Of a DNA stretch of 64,000 nt, positions 35,489 through 48,065 are shown one piece after another; the stretch's first letter is position 1, and each line of letters begins with the position of its first letter. The translations under genes and the position numbers were made by a program. Source of the stretch: Pristionchus mayeri (taxonomy: Eukaryota > Nematoda > Chromadorea > Rhabditida > Neodiplogasteridae). The notes under the pieces were generated by a model. The model did not search any database and was not told where the DNA came from. It saw nothing but the letters and a program-made list of their open reading frames with translations. The stretch is from positions 6,444,689 to 6,508,688 of the forward strand of contig BTRK01000002.1 in NCBI GenBank assembly GCA_036245805.1, written 5' to 3'.

Positions 35489-35914
35489 TTAGAACCATTG
35501 TCCTGGAGGTGCCAAGGTTTCTTCCGAATGGTCATTGATTATCAACTCTCTTCCAATTGGAAAGATTGAGAAAATGTAAGGAGTTGTTGGACGGAGGGTG
35601 CTGTATCCATGGAGATACACGGTAACTTCCGCTTTCACCTTCGAATTGAATCCCGATTCCTTTTTATTTTCCTTACTCTTTCGACTAGGCAAGAGATCAT
35701 TGCATGTGAGGAGAGTAATTAATTGCGCCTTGGTCGCTATGCCCGAGCAGATGGCCCCTGATAATTGATGGAAGGCGCTGGGTGCGCGAGGGATCTTCAC
35801 ATTCCACTTGGTACTTTTCTTTATCTGGTAGAACAGAAAAAAAACCAAATTGCAAGCATCACGTTGATTGTGAGCTGTAGTTAGAGCAACAATACCTCTC
35901 GTAATTCTACCCAC
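35489..35914 (-). CDS. possible exon of an unrecognised gene
   Basis: The minus strand stays open for 141 codons. The last 55 (starting near VKAEVTVYLHGYS, then TPYIFSIFPIGRELIINDHS) look protein-like, and AG|GTG before VKAEV could be a splice border. The alternating hydrophobic pattern with IIND near the end is loosely reminiscent of NTF2-like folds, but this is a weak impression. The flanks show no matching exons. Confidence 0.25.
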   Translation of the reverse strand: MGRITRGIVALTTAHNQRDACNLVFFLFYQIKKSTKWNVKIPRAPSAFHQLSGAICSGIATKAQLITLLTCNDLLPSRKSKENKKESGFNSKVKAEVTVYLHGYSTLRPTTPYIFSIFPIGRELIINDHSEETLAPPGQWF

Positions 35915-38650
35915 TTCACTCTGCCGGTTAAGAGAGATATAGCAACATTATATCATTGCAACATTACATCAGCGGAATTTTTGTGTTTTTTTGTTTATTA
36001 ACCAGTAAGAGCTTCAATGATCGTTCGCTTGAAATGGACTTCAATCATACCGAAGTGCTGAAACATATTCAAGAAACAGTTCTCTCCATCTCTCTGCTCT
36101 TTCCATCTTGAGTCTGTTGTTCGATATGAGGAAGTTGATGTGGTCAGAACTCTTGGTCTTGTGAACTGAAGTAGCGGATGCAGCTATAGTCTGTCTATCT
36201 AAGTTTTTCACACTCTCTCGCCGCTTAGAGAACGCTAGAGAGCATGCAATTTTGAGAGAGTCAGACTACTCATCGGTGGGTAGCAATTAGGACCGCGTGA
36301 GATCCCATGACATGCTCGAGACTCTGAAGTTGTTATTTCGAGAAATCGTACAATTTGAAGAGCTTTTACCCTGTGCCCAATCTCATCTCTCGTGCATCCA
36401 AAGCAAAGGAAATTAGAAGAATCACGCGGGGTGTTGTTATTGCGAGAAATTGTATCCAATACACGTCAGCTCACATGGCTTGAGGGCAAAACAGGCATGA
36501 GACTGCACGTAAATTTGAGAGGGCACTCTCTTCATTCTGCGCACTCTTTCATCAGGGCGAGATAGTACGCAAAATGAAGAGACGATCAGGCAAATTTGAG
36601 TGGGCACGCTAATAAGCTGGTCGCGTGTATCCAGAGATCGGAAATTGAAGCCTACAATCTCCCTTGATGCGCGCGAGAGATAAGAGGGACCAGAGAGAAG
36701 AGAGTAGGGAAGGATTACGGTAATGACTCCTGAGTATGAAGCATGATCTCGACACAACGTCAGGGATTACAAGGCTCATTGCTTCCACACTATTTTAGCT
36801 CACGAAACCAAACGTTCTGTCTACATCCAACAGTTAATTTTTATCTGATGATGAACGGTCTAGAATGGAAATCTACTGAAAATGGAAAAGTCTTAGCTAG
36901 TGACCAATAATCGTAAGCAGAAATGATGATGCAAAACATGACACAGCCTAGCCTCGATCGGGGGTTGATGAGGCATTTAGCCTCTGCTCCTCTTCTCTGG
37001 ATCTCTCTCTTCACCACACTCTCTCTGCTATCAGACAAGACGAGATAGTGCGCAGATTGAAGAGAGTCAGAGCCTGTCCCCTCCACAACACCTCTATTTG
37101 CACTTGAATCATCTCACTAGCCGCCATCACACCCCTAGAGAGAGGAACTCTCTCCAATCTCCATACTCTCTAACCTCTCTAACCTGCGATAGATAAGGTG
37201 AATTGGAGAGAGTGCCCTTCGCCTTCTCTTGCTAGTCACACCTCTTTCTTCTCCATCGAAGTGATAGCCTATCTGCTATCATCTTGATTTCACCCCGATT
37301 TCTTCTATATTTTGGCATTCCTCAGACTTCATGATTTGCTCTAAGGATTTAATTGACAGTATATCTTTTTCCGCGGTTTCGCATCGATTTGGATCTGATA
37401 ATCACTCAAACTAATAGCTTCTCATTCGCCCTCATGTTATCTACCTGCTTAAGGATGTCCTAAACACTTATCTCTACACTCCATCTCTACATTACATTGG
37501 GAGGGCAGAAAGAGAGAGAGAGAGAGAGCAGAAAGGGCGAGAGGCTCGCCAAGTAGCATGCGTTTACTCTCGGTGAATCCGTCTGTCGTGGCCTACTGAG
37601 AGAGCACATGCAATCGAGAAGTAATTGTCCGACTCTCTCCAAATTTCATTCTCTCTCGCTTTCTCTAACCGACGAAAGAGTGCGATATGAAGATAATGCT
37701 CAAATCGAGAGGATCGCGCAAGATGCACCAGGTGGTCATAATCTCCTCTGGTCAGCAGCACCTGTTGTTTGGGGCCCATCAGAGGGATGAGCGGGGAAGG
37801 GCAATGACAGGGATGCAATGCACAAGAAGGGACAGATAGAGAAGGGATTATCTTTCATCTTTTACCCATCTATCTCAAACTGAAAAGGCTGCTAGCCCAC
37901 CGCTCTCGTTCCTTTACCCTACTCATTTCAAGATGCGAAAACTCGCAACCCTCGGAAAATAAGAGGAATGTAATCCAAGAAGTGCCGAGTAGACTTTTCG
38001 AGAGGACTATGACTCACTGGATAAACACATACTGACTACCTTAGGAGGCCCTATCGATTCCCAAGAGTGCTTTATCTCTCCCCAGTCTGTTTTGTGCACA
38101 TAAGTAGACTCTTCTTGGCTGTGTTAGTGCCGACAAATGATGTCAACTAGCAATTACCAGCTTACCATTATTCGTAGGCTGCAATGCAATGCAGGATTAG
38201 TGGGTATTCACTCTCATTTCTGTCCTCCGCATCATGTTTCTTCTTTGATGACCCGATCCAAAGTGCTAGAGGGCTCTTGTTGGCCAACCAATGCCGCGTG
38301 TTCAGCCATCGTTTCCATCCCTGGTCTCCACACGTAGTCCATTTTCTCTCCTTTATAGCCTCTCTGGCTGGTGCTCTCTAGCCGGTCACACATAGCGAGA
38401 GAGCACGAAAAAGTAGGAGAATCGCAATCTGATTCACTAGTTAGCACCCTCTCGTCAATGGAGTGTGAACGCTTTTAAATGTCGGGCTGAAATGGCGGGA
38501 AGACCAATTCGTTCCTTTCCCGTTCATTTTTGCTTAGTTTTAGTTGAGTTTCTTAAATTATACAACAAACGATGTTCCTCACATTTCCCAGTAGTTGCAT
38601 GGGTTACAGTTAAAAAATATCATAATTTTACTTGACGCCACACAACATGG
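35915..38650. repeat. cluster of CTCTCTC-stem hairpin MITEs
   Basis: At least six short hairpins of one broad family lie in 2.3 kb: 36190-36270, 36515-36590, 37000-37075, 37132-37215, 37635-37700 and 38355-38430. Each has a CACTCTCTC-like arm and a GAGAGAGTG-like return, with differing outer ends. Frames crossing them are not genes. The remainder looks non-coding, and the last part is the 5' region of the gene at 38748. Confidence 0.6.
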
Positions 38651-38747
38651 ATGTCGTGGTACTCTTTAAAAAAATGCTTTTTCGTTAGTTTAAATTGCAT
38701 CATTTTTCAGACGAATAAGATAATATCGATTTATCTGTTACTTTCAG

Positions 38748-40760
38748 ATGTCTTCGCTTCCCTCCCTCCTCTCCGTCCTCCTCTACCTCCTCACGGGCGC
38801 GCTCCTTCTCACCGCCGTGGAGGAAGAAGAAGGTACGGTAAATTACTGTAGCTCATTTCCGTATTTATTGATTTTGTATATTTTAAATTTTTATACCTAA
38901 TTTCAGAACGAGGAGTTGCCGTCGTTATGGATGCCATTGACGCGCCAGTGGATACCATCGAGAGGTAACAACGTGTAACGAGACACTTTTTTTAAAGCGT
39001 GAGCATTCGCTTATGTTTCACAATTATATGAAATATATTGAGGATGCCTTTCATAGATTTTATGAGGATTTTCTCTGTAAAATACAAAAAAAATATGAAA
39101 CTCTAAAGTGAAACAATTTTAGGCCCCTTCAGCTGTCTACGAACGCCCTGCCCGATGAGAAAATTAGCAAGGAGGTTTGCAAATTTGATTATTGATTATT
39201 TTTAAATAGTTAATTAATTTCTTTATTAATTGAAGGAGCGGCAGGCGCGCAAGTTGCTGCGCAAGAAGAAAAAGAGGCTGCGGGAGCTGCGGGATGAAAT
39301 CAGGCAACTCGGAAAGACCAACGAAGGATTGAAAGCGGGTACGGTAATTAACTGTGGAATGCCATATTATACGTTATCGTTAGAGGAAGATTTTATGTAG
39401 AATCGGTGACCCCAGTGATAACAATAAAGTAATTTGATTTTTCGACACCGATCAACTGAGATATCTATGACATCTGCCTTCTCTTGATTTGGCTGCATTG
39501 CGAAACGTTCTTAACAGAGATCAGTGAACACTTGTGAAACTTAGCTGATATTTGTCTTCTCAAATTTGAGCATAATTTTGCGAGACATTCGTCTAATAAG
39601 TGCCTTGGAAAACAGTTTTTAGTACATCATTTTGTTAATGTTCAGCCAAATTCGTTCGATCGCGAGACGAGAAATGGAAGCGTCGCATGCTGGTGAGATT
39701 GGATGCGATCACTCGGCGACTCGATCGACTGGAGGCTCTCATCGTGGTACGGTAGCTTCGAGTACGGTAGTGCAGAAGATTACGGTAGTATCTATCCATG
39801 ATCGCAAACTGATTTTTTATTTAGGAGTCTACGTCGAGAACGACAGCGAAGAATCGAGAAGCGGAGAAAACGAGAAAGATGGTAAATTGAAATTGCTATT
39901 TTTAATTTTGTTTAGTTTTTTTTTATTTTATTTTATTTTTTGGAAATTGCGGTGAAACTCTGGCTTCAAACTCTAGCGAACCAATATCTGAATTCTGAAG
40001 CATATTCGAACAACTTTCAAATTATGTCGCAAATGATATTCAATCTATATATTATAGTTAACATTACTAGCAGGACCGTCACTTCGCCTCGATCTCTCGG
40101 TCGCTCAACGGCGAGGCCGGCATGGGATGCTCAAGTCATCGCGACTGCCGACCTGGTACGTAATGGATCCGGTACCACAACGACCTTTGGAACCTGATAC
40201 CAGAAAAAAGGCACCGGACTAGAGTCACCAATGACGAAACCGAATTGTATTGGCAAAAATAATAATTGTATTATGTTTCGTCTAATTATCCAGTTATGCT
40301 TCAATACGGTTTCATCAGAGATGGGATTTATTGTACGAGGATGAAGGGTTGAACGAGTATAGAAATCAATCAATAAATATCATTCAGGTCGTTGCTGCCA
40401 TACTGCAGCGTCATCTGTTGCGACCGGCGCAGCAGCTGCAGCTACAGTACCTGCGGCAACGTGCGTGCGGCACGACTTATCGGAAACGTCGACCTGCTCC
40501 GACTCGTGCCAGTGCACGCTGCAGCTGCAGTGCTACGCGCCCAAGGACAACACCACGGTACGGTACCCTGCTCAATCGACTACTGAATAGTTTCGTTGTT
40601 ATCATTACTGTAACATAACGTTTTTGAATCGATAACTGACTTACGAGCTGGTGAAAACGATGGTTTCTTGCAGCAACCGGTCTGCAAGCGGGCCTCCTCC
40701 ACCGACATAGTCTCCGGCATCTACCTAAACGACGCAAATGCGATTTTCGAAAATAGCTAA
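38748..40760 (+). CDS. secreted coiled-coil protein with Dickkopf/prokineticin-like ten-Cys domain, 264 aa
   Basis: Nine exons: 38748-38832, 38907-38964, 39123-39174, 39236-39338, 39646-39746, 39825-39881, 40074-40155, 40388-40557 and 40674-40760. They sum to 795 nt with agreeing phases and GT-AG borders. TTTCAG sits directly before ATG, as for trans-splicing. Residues 1-24 are a signal peptide (LLSVLLYLLTGALLLTA). Exons 4-6 are highly charged and helix-forming (LLRKKKKRLRELRDEIRQL, LDAITRRLDRLEALIV), predicted coiled coil. The C-terminal part has ten cysteines: C-x5-C-x4-CC, a long Ala-rich loop, C-x10-C-x3-C-x-C-x5-C, then C in the last exon. The C-x5-C-x4-CC and C-x-C-x5-C spacings are those of the colipase fold in Dickkopf and prokineticin. 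A ligand or secreted-inhibitor role is only an inference. A paralog lies at 56631-62091. Confidence 0.75.
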
Positions 40761-41525
40761 ATTCATATTTTACTATTTTCCAAATTCGCGCACACTCCCT
40801 CCGCCTCCACACACACATTCTTTCCTATCTCCAGTTCTTTTCCCTATGCTTTGGATCAAGCTTTAAGGTCTCCCATACAATCTCTAGTCAAATCCTCCGG
40901 TAGTTTCCATTCAAAAAAAGTATTTTTTGCCGACTTGTGCCACTTTATCTCCCTTTTTATACCATTTTGTTTTCTCGTTTGCTGCTACGTAAGGACATTG
41001 AGTGGAAAAAAACGACGTGAGGTTTATTAATAGCACCGTGAAATTATGAGAACTCGACTTTACTCAATCGACGATGGCGTTTCTAGCTTTACTTTGTTTC
41101 TTTATGAAAGGGAATGGTCTGCTTACAAAACCAAAGATGGTTACTCTATGAGATACAATTCGTCCACACTACGCACTTAGATGTCAGATTGATCCCGATG
41201 TAATTTCATTATGCTGTCCAATTCATTGATCTAACATTAGATAGGTTAACATATACCGTGAAAATTCCGCAACTGTACTCAAAGATCGTCAAATTCCACC
41301 GATTTAGCTTAATTATACGGCTCCTTCTATTCGCTCCCTCCTCGTGCTACTAAATGTAGATCTAGGTAAAGTGAGAAAGTGTTTCGAATGAGGGTCCATC
41401 TCATTCGAAGCACTTTCCTTTTTTACTATGATCTACATTTAATACCACAAATGTTTGCATGGTTGTTAGAGCGAATAGAAGAGTCATTCACCATTTTAAA
41501 TTAGTTTTGTATAACCACGAATGTA

Positions 41526-42790
41526 TTAGGTTGTAACATAAGTTTTGTCGCATTTCGGAGGTTCACAATATTTCCATGAAGGATACTTCTCAAACATTAT
41601 CAATGCCTGACCTCCTAGTATATGTTTGGGGTGTTCATGCACATTCAAACCATAGGGTAGAGCTGAACTGCGCACGCTGGCTATGCGAAAAATATTAATA
41701 TGAACTGATTTAAATTTGGTGCAGATTTTATTAATTCGTTTGATCGGGTGCTAGTTCGCAGAGATGAATAATGAACCAAACTTCTACAGCATGGTGATAT
41801 ACCCCGTCAATGCTCTTTCAAAATATACGCCAGATATGGTGCTATGTTGAGCGGAACCAAAGATATACTTCACTGAATCTAAGGTTAGCCGCTGATTCGT
41901 AGCCAACTTGACCAACTCTTCTGAATCCAGAATTGCAACAACAGTGACTAACATAAGTGCGTTCAATTACCACTCATGGAGGTATAATTTATCATTAAAC
42001 AAGTGAGAGAAAGAACACTCCACTTGTGGGAAATTTGAATTTTTATTAATTCAATTCGCGCACAGTTTTACCAAAATTTGCAAGTTTAGGTGTTTCGAAT
42101 TAAAGATTGTCATTCAAAAGCTATTTATTTCCAAACTTATCCCAAGTAGATATTAGTAAGGGAAGGGTTTATGGTTCGGATGGACACAACAAATCAGATA
42201 TTGAACATGTGTGCGAGGTAGGAATATGAACAAAGTGCCGATTTCAGTAGTTTAATTTACATACCATCGTTCTGAATGGAGCCACTTATCTCAACAGAAC
42301 CCAATCTACCCCAAACTTTGTCTGCACACTGACCACTTTGGGTGAACTATATTCCACCACTATTTGGATCTGGATATCTACTGAGAAGAAAATTCGGCTT
42401 GCGAAAGTTTTCGCGACCGTCACCAACCATCCACATTATACAAACTCGTCTACATTTCTAGAACGATTTTCGTTTGTCATTATCCGTGAGTGGTTCAAAA
42501 TTATGCACATATGTAGTACTTTACGCAAATCACACAAAATCGGCATAATTTATCCTTTTCAAGAAGAGCTGATGCGTGAAAATGATTTCTAATCCTTATC
42601 TCAGTACAACTTTGTCTGACTAATGTGCCTCCTCAACTGCCTTGGCAGGACTGAAGTAAAGCGCGTAAGAAAGAGTACGAAGGCTCTCACTGATGATGAA
42701 TAACGAAATTGAGATTAAATTAATTCGAAGAATTTCTGAGGTTAAAATGCATAAGAGATTGGACGCGACAAAACTTATGTTACAACCTGA
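41526..42790. mobile_element. mariner-type non-autonomous element, 1.27 kb
   Basis: The ends TTAGGTTGTAACATAAGTTT and TCAGGTTGTAACATAAGTTT are inverted copies, flanked by TA. The homologous site in unit B (ACGAATGTCCAATATG, about 53470) lacks it. No DDE motifs were seen inside. TTAGGTTG ends are typical of mariner families. Confidence 0.75.
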
Positions 42791-44021
42791 TATGTCCAAT
42801 ATGATCTACAATGCTCTGCTATCTACTAGTCCCGTTACTAAAGACTCAATTTCATTCCACAGTCGGAGGCTAATGATCTCATCTGAGTTGTACACAGCAA
42901 TTTGTGGTTGTGAGTGTTCGTGTGTAGCTAGTCCCTAGCGGCGAGGCCTGGTTCGGGCCCGGTGCGAGGATCCTGATTGGACCCGGTTCCTGGTGCCTGG
43001 TTCCGAACCGCATCTCGCCGTCTCGTGTACCCCCCACCCTTGATGTCGTGATGGAACCGATTGTGTAATATTTATGTTTTTCTTGTGAGTAATTCCGAAA
43101 TATCTTATTTATTTATTTCGTCTTATGAGGATGCATAATTTCCTCAATGTTTAATCAATATTATGTATTTCACATTTTTTTCCATGTTCGATTGCATTGT
43201 AATTTATTTGTAATTCAATCACCTTCAGTTGTAAGCGATAAAGCGCGAAGTCGGCATTTATCGAGTCCTATCCAGGGAAGATCGTACAGATTGCTCGCAT
43301 CGTATTGAATGCACGCACAATCAATTCATCGTTCTATTTCCGTTCGGAAATTTACACACATTTTATCAGATATCTAGAACAAAATAGAACCAAAACACGC
43401 CGATTACATTCGAATTAAGTCACGACTGGATCGATCAATGCAGAGTATCTTGCTGATTTTTTACTAGCCTTGCCGAGCGTAGAACACAATACGCTCTTTA
43501 CTACTCAGAATTCGAATCGACAACCGATTCGATCCGTCCTTATCATAGTAGAAATACGCTGAAATTGGCCATTGCTTTAGTGCATGTTGCGTCCGTGTTT
43601 ACTATTTCCAATTTTTAGTTCATAAACTGGGTCAGTCGCTCCGCATATGTTCTCTGTAGCAGCAGCATAACCGTACACCTCCCTTCCCTGCGATTAGCCT
43701 AGTGGTCTTACGATCATGATTGTAATTTCGATGTTATTGTTGAATTCAGAAAGACTCAATTTGAGATAGAATAGCGACCCCGCAAAGCATATCACACATC
43801 GGATTGCGAAATAAGGCGAGGGAAAGTCGTAGGTAAAAGTTTCCCAGTGGGATCCCAATAGATTTCCCAGTGGGGAGCCCGCATGTATCTCACTGGGGTC
43901 CCACTGGGAAGCCCACTGGATGCCTACAGTATCCTAACCTCTAGTGTGGGTACCATACCCACACATAAGGCTGTGCACTCTGTAAATTAAAAGGCGACCG
44001 CCCTCCCTCACGGTGAACATT

Positions 44022-44506
44022 AGTGATGCCAAATCGGTCCGCGCTCTCCTCTTTTTACACGCTCTCTCGCACTCTCTGACTGGTGAGAGCGTGCGAAATA
44101 GGGATGACAAATCGGCTTCGGAACTCGGCGATCCTACTTGAAAGAGACGCCAATGGTTCAAGCCGGCTTGAGGCGACATTCAAATTGACGCAAGCCGGCT
44201 TCGATCGCCGCTCCCTTTGTTTGAAGTCGGCCTCATCTCGGCGATCTGCATGAAAAGTGATGGGAAATTACCACGCTCGATATCTTCGATCCAGTGAAAG
44301 TGAGCGATTTGCATGCGAAACTCTCCCTTTAAACCGGCGACGCCGACTTGAAGGGAGAGAGGGATCTTTGCCGAGTTGGCGCCGTCTTGAGAGACTCGCC
44401 AAACCGGCTTCGCATGCAAATCGCTTAGCTGATCGCATTAATGCCGAGTTCCGATTTGTCAACCCTAGTGTGAAACGAGGAGAGCGCGCCGTTTTGGCAT
44501 CAATAA
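44022..44506. mobile_element. hAT-type MITE with a second hAT-type MITE nested inside
   Basis: The outer ends AGTGATGCCAAATCGG and its counterpart are flanked by TGAACATT (44014-44021, 44507-44514), an 8-bp duplication. Unit B shows the empty site (GTGAACATTCAAAA near 54705). The inner element 44099-44467 has TAGGGATGACAAATCGG ends and flanks GTGCGAAA / GTGTGAAA, again 8 bp. Insertion of one hAT-like element into another explains the layout. Confidence 0.75.
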
Positions 44507-45144
44507 TGAACATTCAAAAAAAGGTTCCGCAATGTAACGAACGGTTACCTTGAGGAACCTTCTCGCGAGTTTGGTAATTAATCCGAGCCCGCGCTGTTTT
44601 CGTTGATTTCGTGTAGACTGTGCTCTCTACAGGAGGCGGGATAAAGATCGCGCGATCATGACTGGGATCCCACTGAGAAATCCACTGGGAAGCGCGTTCG
44701 CGACATCTCCTCACTGGGGAAAAGAAAAAAAGAAAGTAGAACGCTCAGTCTTCATTTTATTTCAAATCTTTATCTGTAATTGAGGCGGCCGAGTTTTGCT
44801 AGCAATTAGTTGGCCAGATGGAGTTTGCCAGATTGGAATCCCATTATTTCCTGGGCAGTAGCATGTTGCCATTTCGAATATATTGGGCTGAATAATCAAC
44901 ATCAATCCACCTTCCTGATCTCTCTTCGGAAGTGCTTGCCTCGAGAGTTGCAATATTATCTCATTCAATTGCATTGTCAGACTTACCCCACTAGCCTATA
45001 CATGTAGCGCGGAATAGGTTGATTCAAGTTTGCAGGGTCGCATGATATCTGATACGTTTAACAATATTTTTGTAAGAACGGATTTCAACCATTTTCGCAA
45101 ATCCATTTGGTATTGGTTTTCGTGGAAAGCAATGAACAATATAA

Positions 45145-46436
45145 GAGAGACTATTTCAGTGAGTGAACATATTTGTGAAGACCCTTGGCAAAGTTGGAAA
45201 AATGGAATTTGCCCTAAATGTGTATACGTGTAGTACTCAGTGAGCATAGCTCGGGCATGACATATTTAGTTATCTAGGCGGCGCGCTGAGAAGTGCGAGG
45301 CACTTTAGTCGAAGAACGTCATTTTTCGAAATTTTCCATTTCGCTATCGATCAAAACGATTCATACTTTCGGAAAAAATTCGGAAAATTCATATGACTAA
45401 AGTTACTAAGTTTCATCCAGATCGGGCTTAAACGCTTTCAGAAAAGTCGAAAAATCGATAATTTTTGCATATTTTCTATTACAGTTCCTCCAGATGAGTG
45501 GTTTAGGACTTTTTTTATTCTCGATTCTTGTAGTACTAACTGATTACAACCTACTCTAGGAAAATAAGGAAAATAAAAAATACACCTTTCTTGAAAATCG
45601 TGATCAAGCAAGAACAAGTCGAAAAAAGTCAGTTCATGATCATGCCCATGAGTTACCGTAACCCGAGGAAGCATGAGAACGAATGTTCTGGAGCCATCCA
45701 ACATGCAGTACTCGATGAGTGAAACTCACCACAATCAATGAAATTTCGATACGCATCCGCGCGCGCAAGAGCGCTGATGTTTAAACAAATCGAGGTATTA
45801 CGGTAGCTTTTCAACATTAGCGCTCTTGCGCGCGCGGATGCATATCGAAATTTCATTGATTGTAGTGAGTTTCACTCATCGAGTACTGCATGTTGGAAAA
45901 CTCCAGAACATTCGTTATCAAGTTTCATTGGGTTACGGTAATTCAGGGTCATGATCATGAACTGACTTTTTTCGACTTGTTCTTGCTTGATCACGATTTT
46001 CACGAAAGCCGTATTTTTAATTTTCTTTCTTTTCCTAGAGTAGGTAGTGCTCAGTTAGTACTACAAGAATCAAAAATAAAAAAATTCCTAAACCACTCAT
46101 CTGGAGGAACTGTAATAGAAAATATGCAAAAATTATCGATTTTTCGACTTTTCTGAAAGCGTTTAAGCCAGATCTGGATGAAACTTAGTAACTTTAGTCA
46201 TATGAATTTTCCGAATTTTTTGTGGTATGAATCGTTTTGATCGATAGCGAAATGGAAAATTTCGAAAAATGACGTTCTTCGACTAAAGTGCCGCGCACTT
46301 CTCAGCGCGCCGCCTAGATAACTAATTATGTCATGCCCGAGCTATGCTCACTGAGTACTACACGTATACCCATTAAGGGCGAATTCCATTTTTCCAACTT
46401 TGCCAAGAATATGTTCACTCACTCAGATAGTCTCTC
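45145..46436. mobile_element. palindromic element, 1.29 kb, ATAA-flanked
   Basis: The ends GAGAGACTAT and its complement are flanked by ATAA(G). Arms of about 640 bp meet near 45790. Unit B has the uninterrupted site (AATATAAGATTTCGG near 55335). There is no coding capacity; mirrored frames in the arms are artefacts. Confidence 0.8.
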
Positions 46437-46632
46437 ATAAGGTTTCGGAATTGGGCGTAATTGGGCTTCTTTTGACTCATTTTCAGGTATGTTTCATGTG
46501 ATCTATATATGCGTGATATGTATTGTACATGAAATATATCCGCAAATGATTCAAAAGTTGCCCAATTACGCAAAATTCCGGAACCCTAGAAAAATAGTAC
46601 TTACCGCACAGGTCCCCCATGAACAGTATGTA

Positions 46633-47633
46633 CAGTAGCGCTCATAAGTCATGGGACACTTTTTGCTTTTATTGTAACTTTTTGCCCAGGAAAGGCATCA
46701 TTCTGGCACTAAGGCTGAATATACCAAATCCATTGGAGATTATGCTCATGATATTGGGGTATGACGCTTCCATAACTTCATGGGAAGGTTACGTAAAAAT
46801 CTGGTTTTTGCATAGGAATGTTCAAAATGTATTGGAGACCGGATTCCTAACTTTTTAGAGCGATTGGACATCTTTCCTGCCTGCGGCGTGCGATTTTCGG
46901 AGGTACACTAGGGTCGGGAATCACAGTTTTTACACACTCTCTTCGTCTGTACTCTCTCGCCATAGGGGTCAATAGGGTGTTTTCCGACTCTAGTATACCT
47001 CCGAAAATCGCACGCCGCAGGCAGGAAAAATTTCCAATCGCTATAAAAAGTTGGGAATCCGGTCTCTAATACATTTTGAACATTCCTATGCAAAAACCAG
47101 ATTTTTACGTAACCTTCCCATGAAGTTATGGAAGTCCAAAAAATGGTCATACAAAAAAGTGATTTTGTCATGCCCTGAGGGCAAAGTTCAAGATATTGTT
47201 TTCATATTCTCAGGATCAACTCTACTCATGATGGCGATCATTTTGGCGTTTTGATCGAGTCTCTAGCTAGTCTAGGAGCTGAGTTCTAAATTTCAGACCT
47301 TGTTATTGCAGCAAGGGTGCTGCAAATATGCGGTCGCGCAGCAACTTTACAAATTTTATCTGGGTAGTCCTCAGTCATATCTCCAATATCATAAAGTTTG
47401 GCGAGTAGGAAAAAATCCATGCAAGAATAATGCCGTATTGAAAAAGTACACTTTGATTGCGTCATCACTACGCAATAACTAGGCTATTGCGTCATACCCC
47501 AATATCATGAGCATAATCTCCAATGGATTTGGTATATTCAGCCTTAGTGCCAGAATGATGCCTTTCCTGGGCAAAAAGTTACAATAAAAGCAAAAAGTGT
47601 CCCATGACTTATGAGCGCTACTGTAGCTAGAAT
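46633..47633. mobile_element. Tc1-like palindromic element in a signal-peptide exon
   Basis: 1001 bp with ends CAGTAGCGCTCATAAGTCAT and its complement, flanked by TA (46631-46632, 47634-47635). It lies inside the first exon of the secreted-protein gene copy A; copy B (55505-55561) shows the unbroken exon. Internal blocks resemble those in the 20680-23472 palindrome. Confidence 0.85.
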
Positions 47634-48065
47634 CAGAAAGAATAGTGCCTCCATGGTGAAAAGAAACTGTTAAAGTGAGAGCATTACATACGACGGATTC
47701 AAGCTGAAATGAACCATTTCAAATTTTTCTAGCCAGAGTATCGGCGCCTTTGGAATAGGAATCACTTCTCAAGAAAGCATATTTTTGTTCTGAAAAAGGT
47801 TGAAATATGTTTCAATTAGTGGAGAACTCTCTTCAAGTCGCGCGTTCTCTCGTTCGTTGCATGAGCTCTCCCTGATTTGGCTCCCCGCCAACTACCGATA
47901 GCTCTGTTCGGAATGGAGACATCATTGTGAAAATTTCGGAGCTTCATATCGTTGGTGAGATTTAGGCAGTACATATGAAAGCTTCAAAAAGTGAATTTTG
48001 ACTTTGCTCCTCCTTTAAATATATCCGAAAACGACAAGAAAACCACCTGAAAATTGAAAACCCAA

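Larger units (their letters stand above)
43464..47654 (-). pseudogene. small secreted protein gene, copy A (disrupted)
   Basis: Minus-strand exons match intact copy C: signal-peptide exon 46605-47654, split by a Tc1-like palindrome at a TA; exon 2 44987-45048 (ISCDPANLNQPIPRYMYRLV); exon 3 44780-44939 (160 nt, EMATCYCPGNNGIPIWQTPS); exon 4 43603-43687 (85 nt, GREVYGYAAATENICGATDP); exon 5 43464-43558. The exon 3 donor is lost (CAA|TTACAG, where B has CAG|GTACAG) and exon 5 has a 12-nt in-frame deletion. hAT-type MITEs lie in intron 3 and an ATAA-flanked palindrome in intron 1. The coding frames are otherwise well kept, so inactivation is probably not old. Confidence 0.7.

Noticed and set aside
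44514..44714. Minus-strand frame (DRAIFIPPPVEST) as an extra exon of the secreted-protein gene
   Set aside because: Exons 3 and 4 join directly in phase 0 in the intact copy C, which lacks this stretch; copy B has a stop in it.
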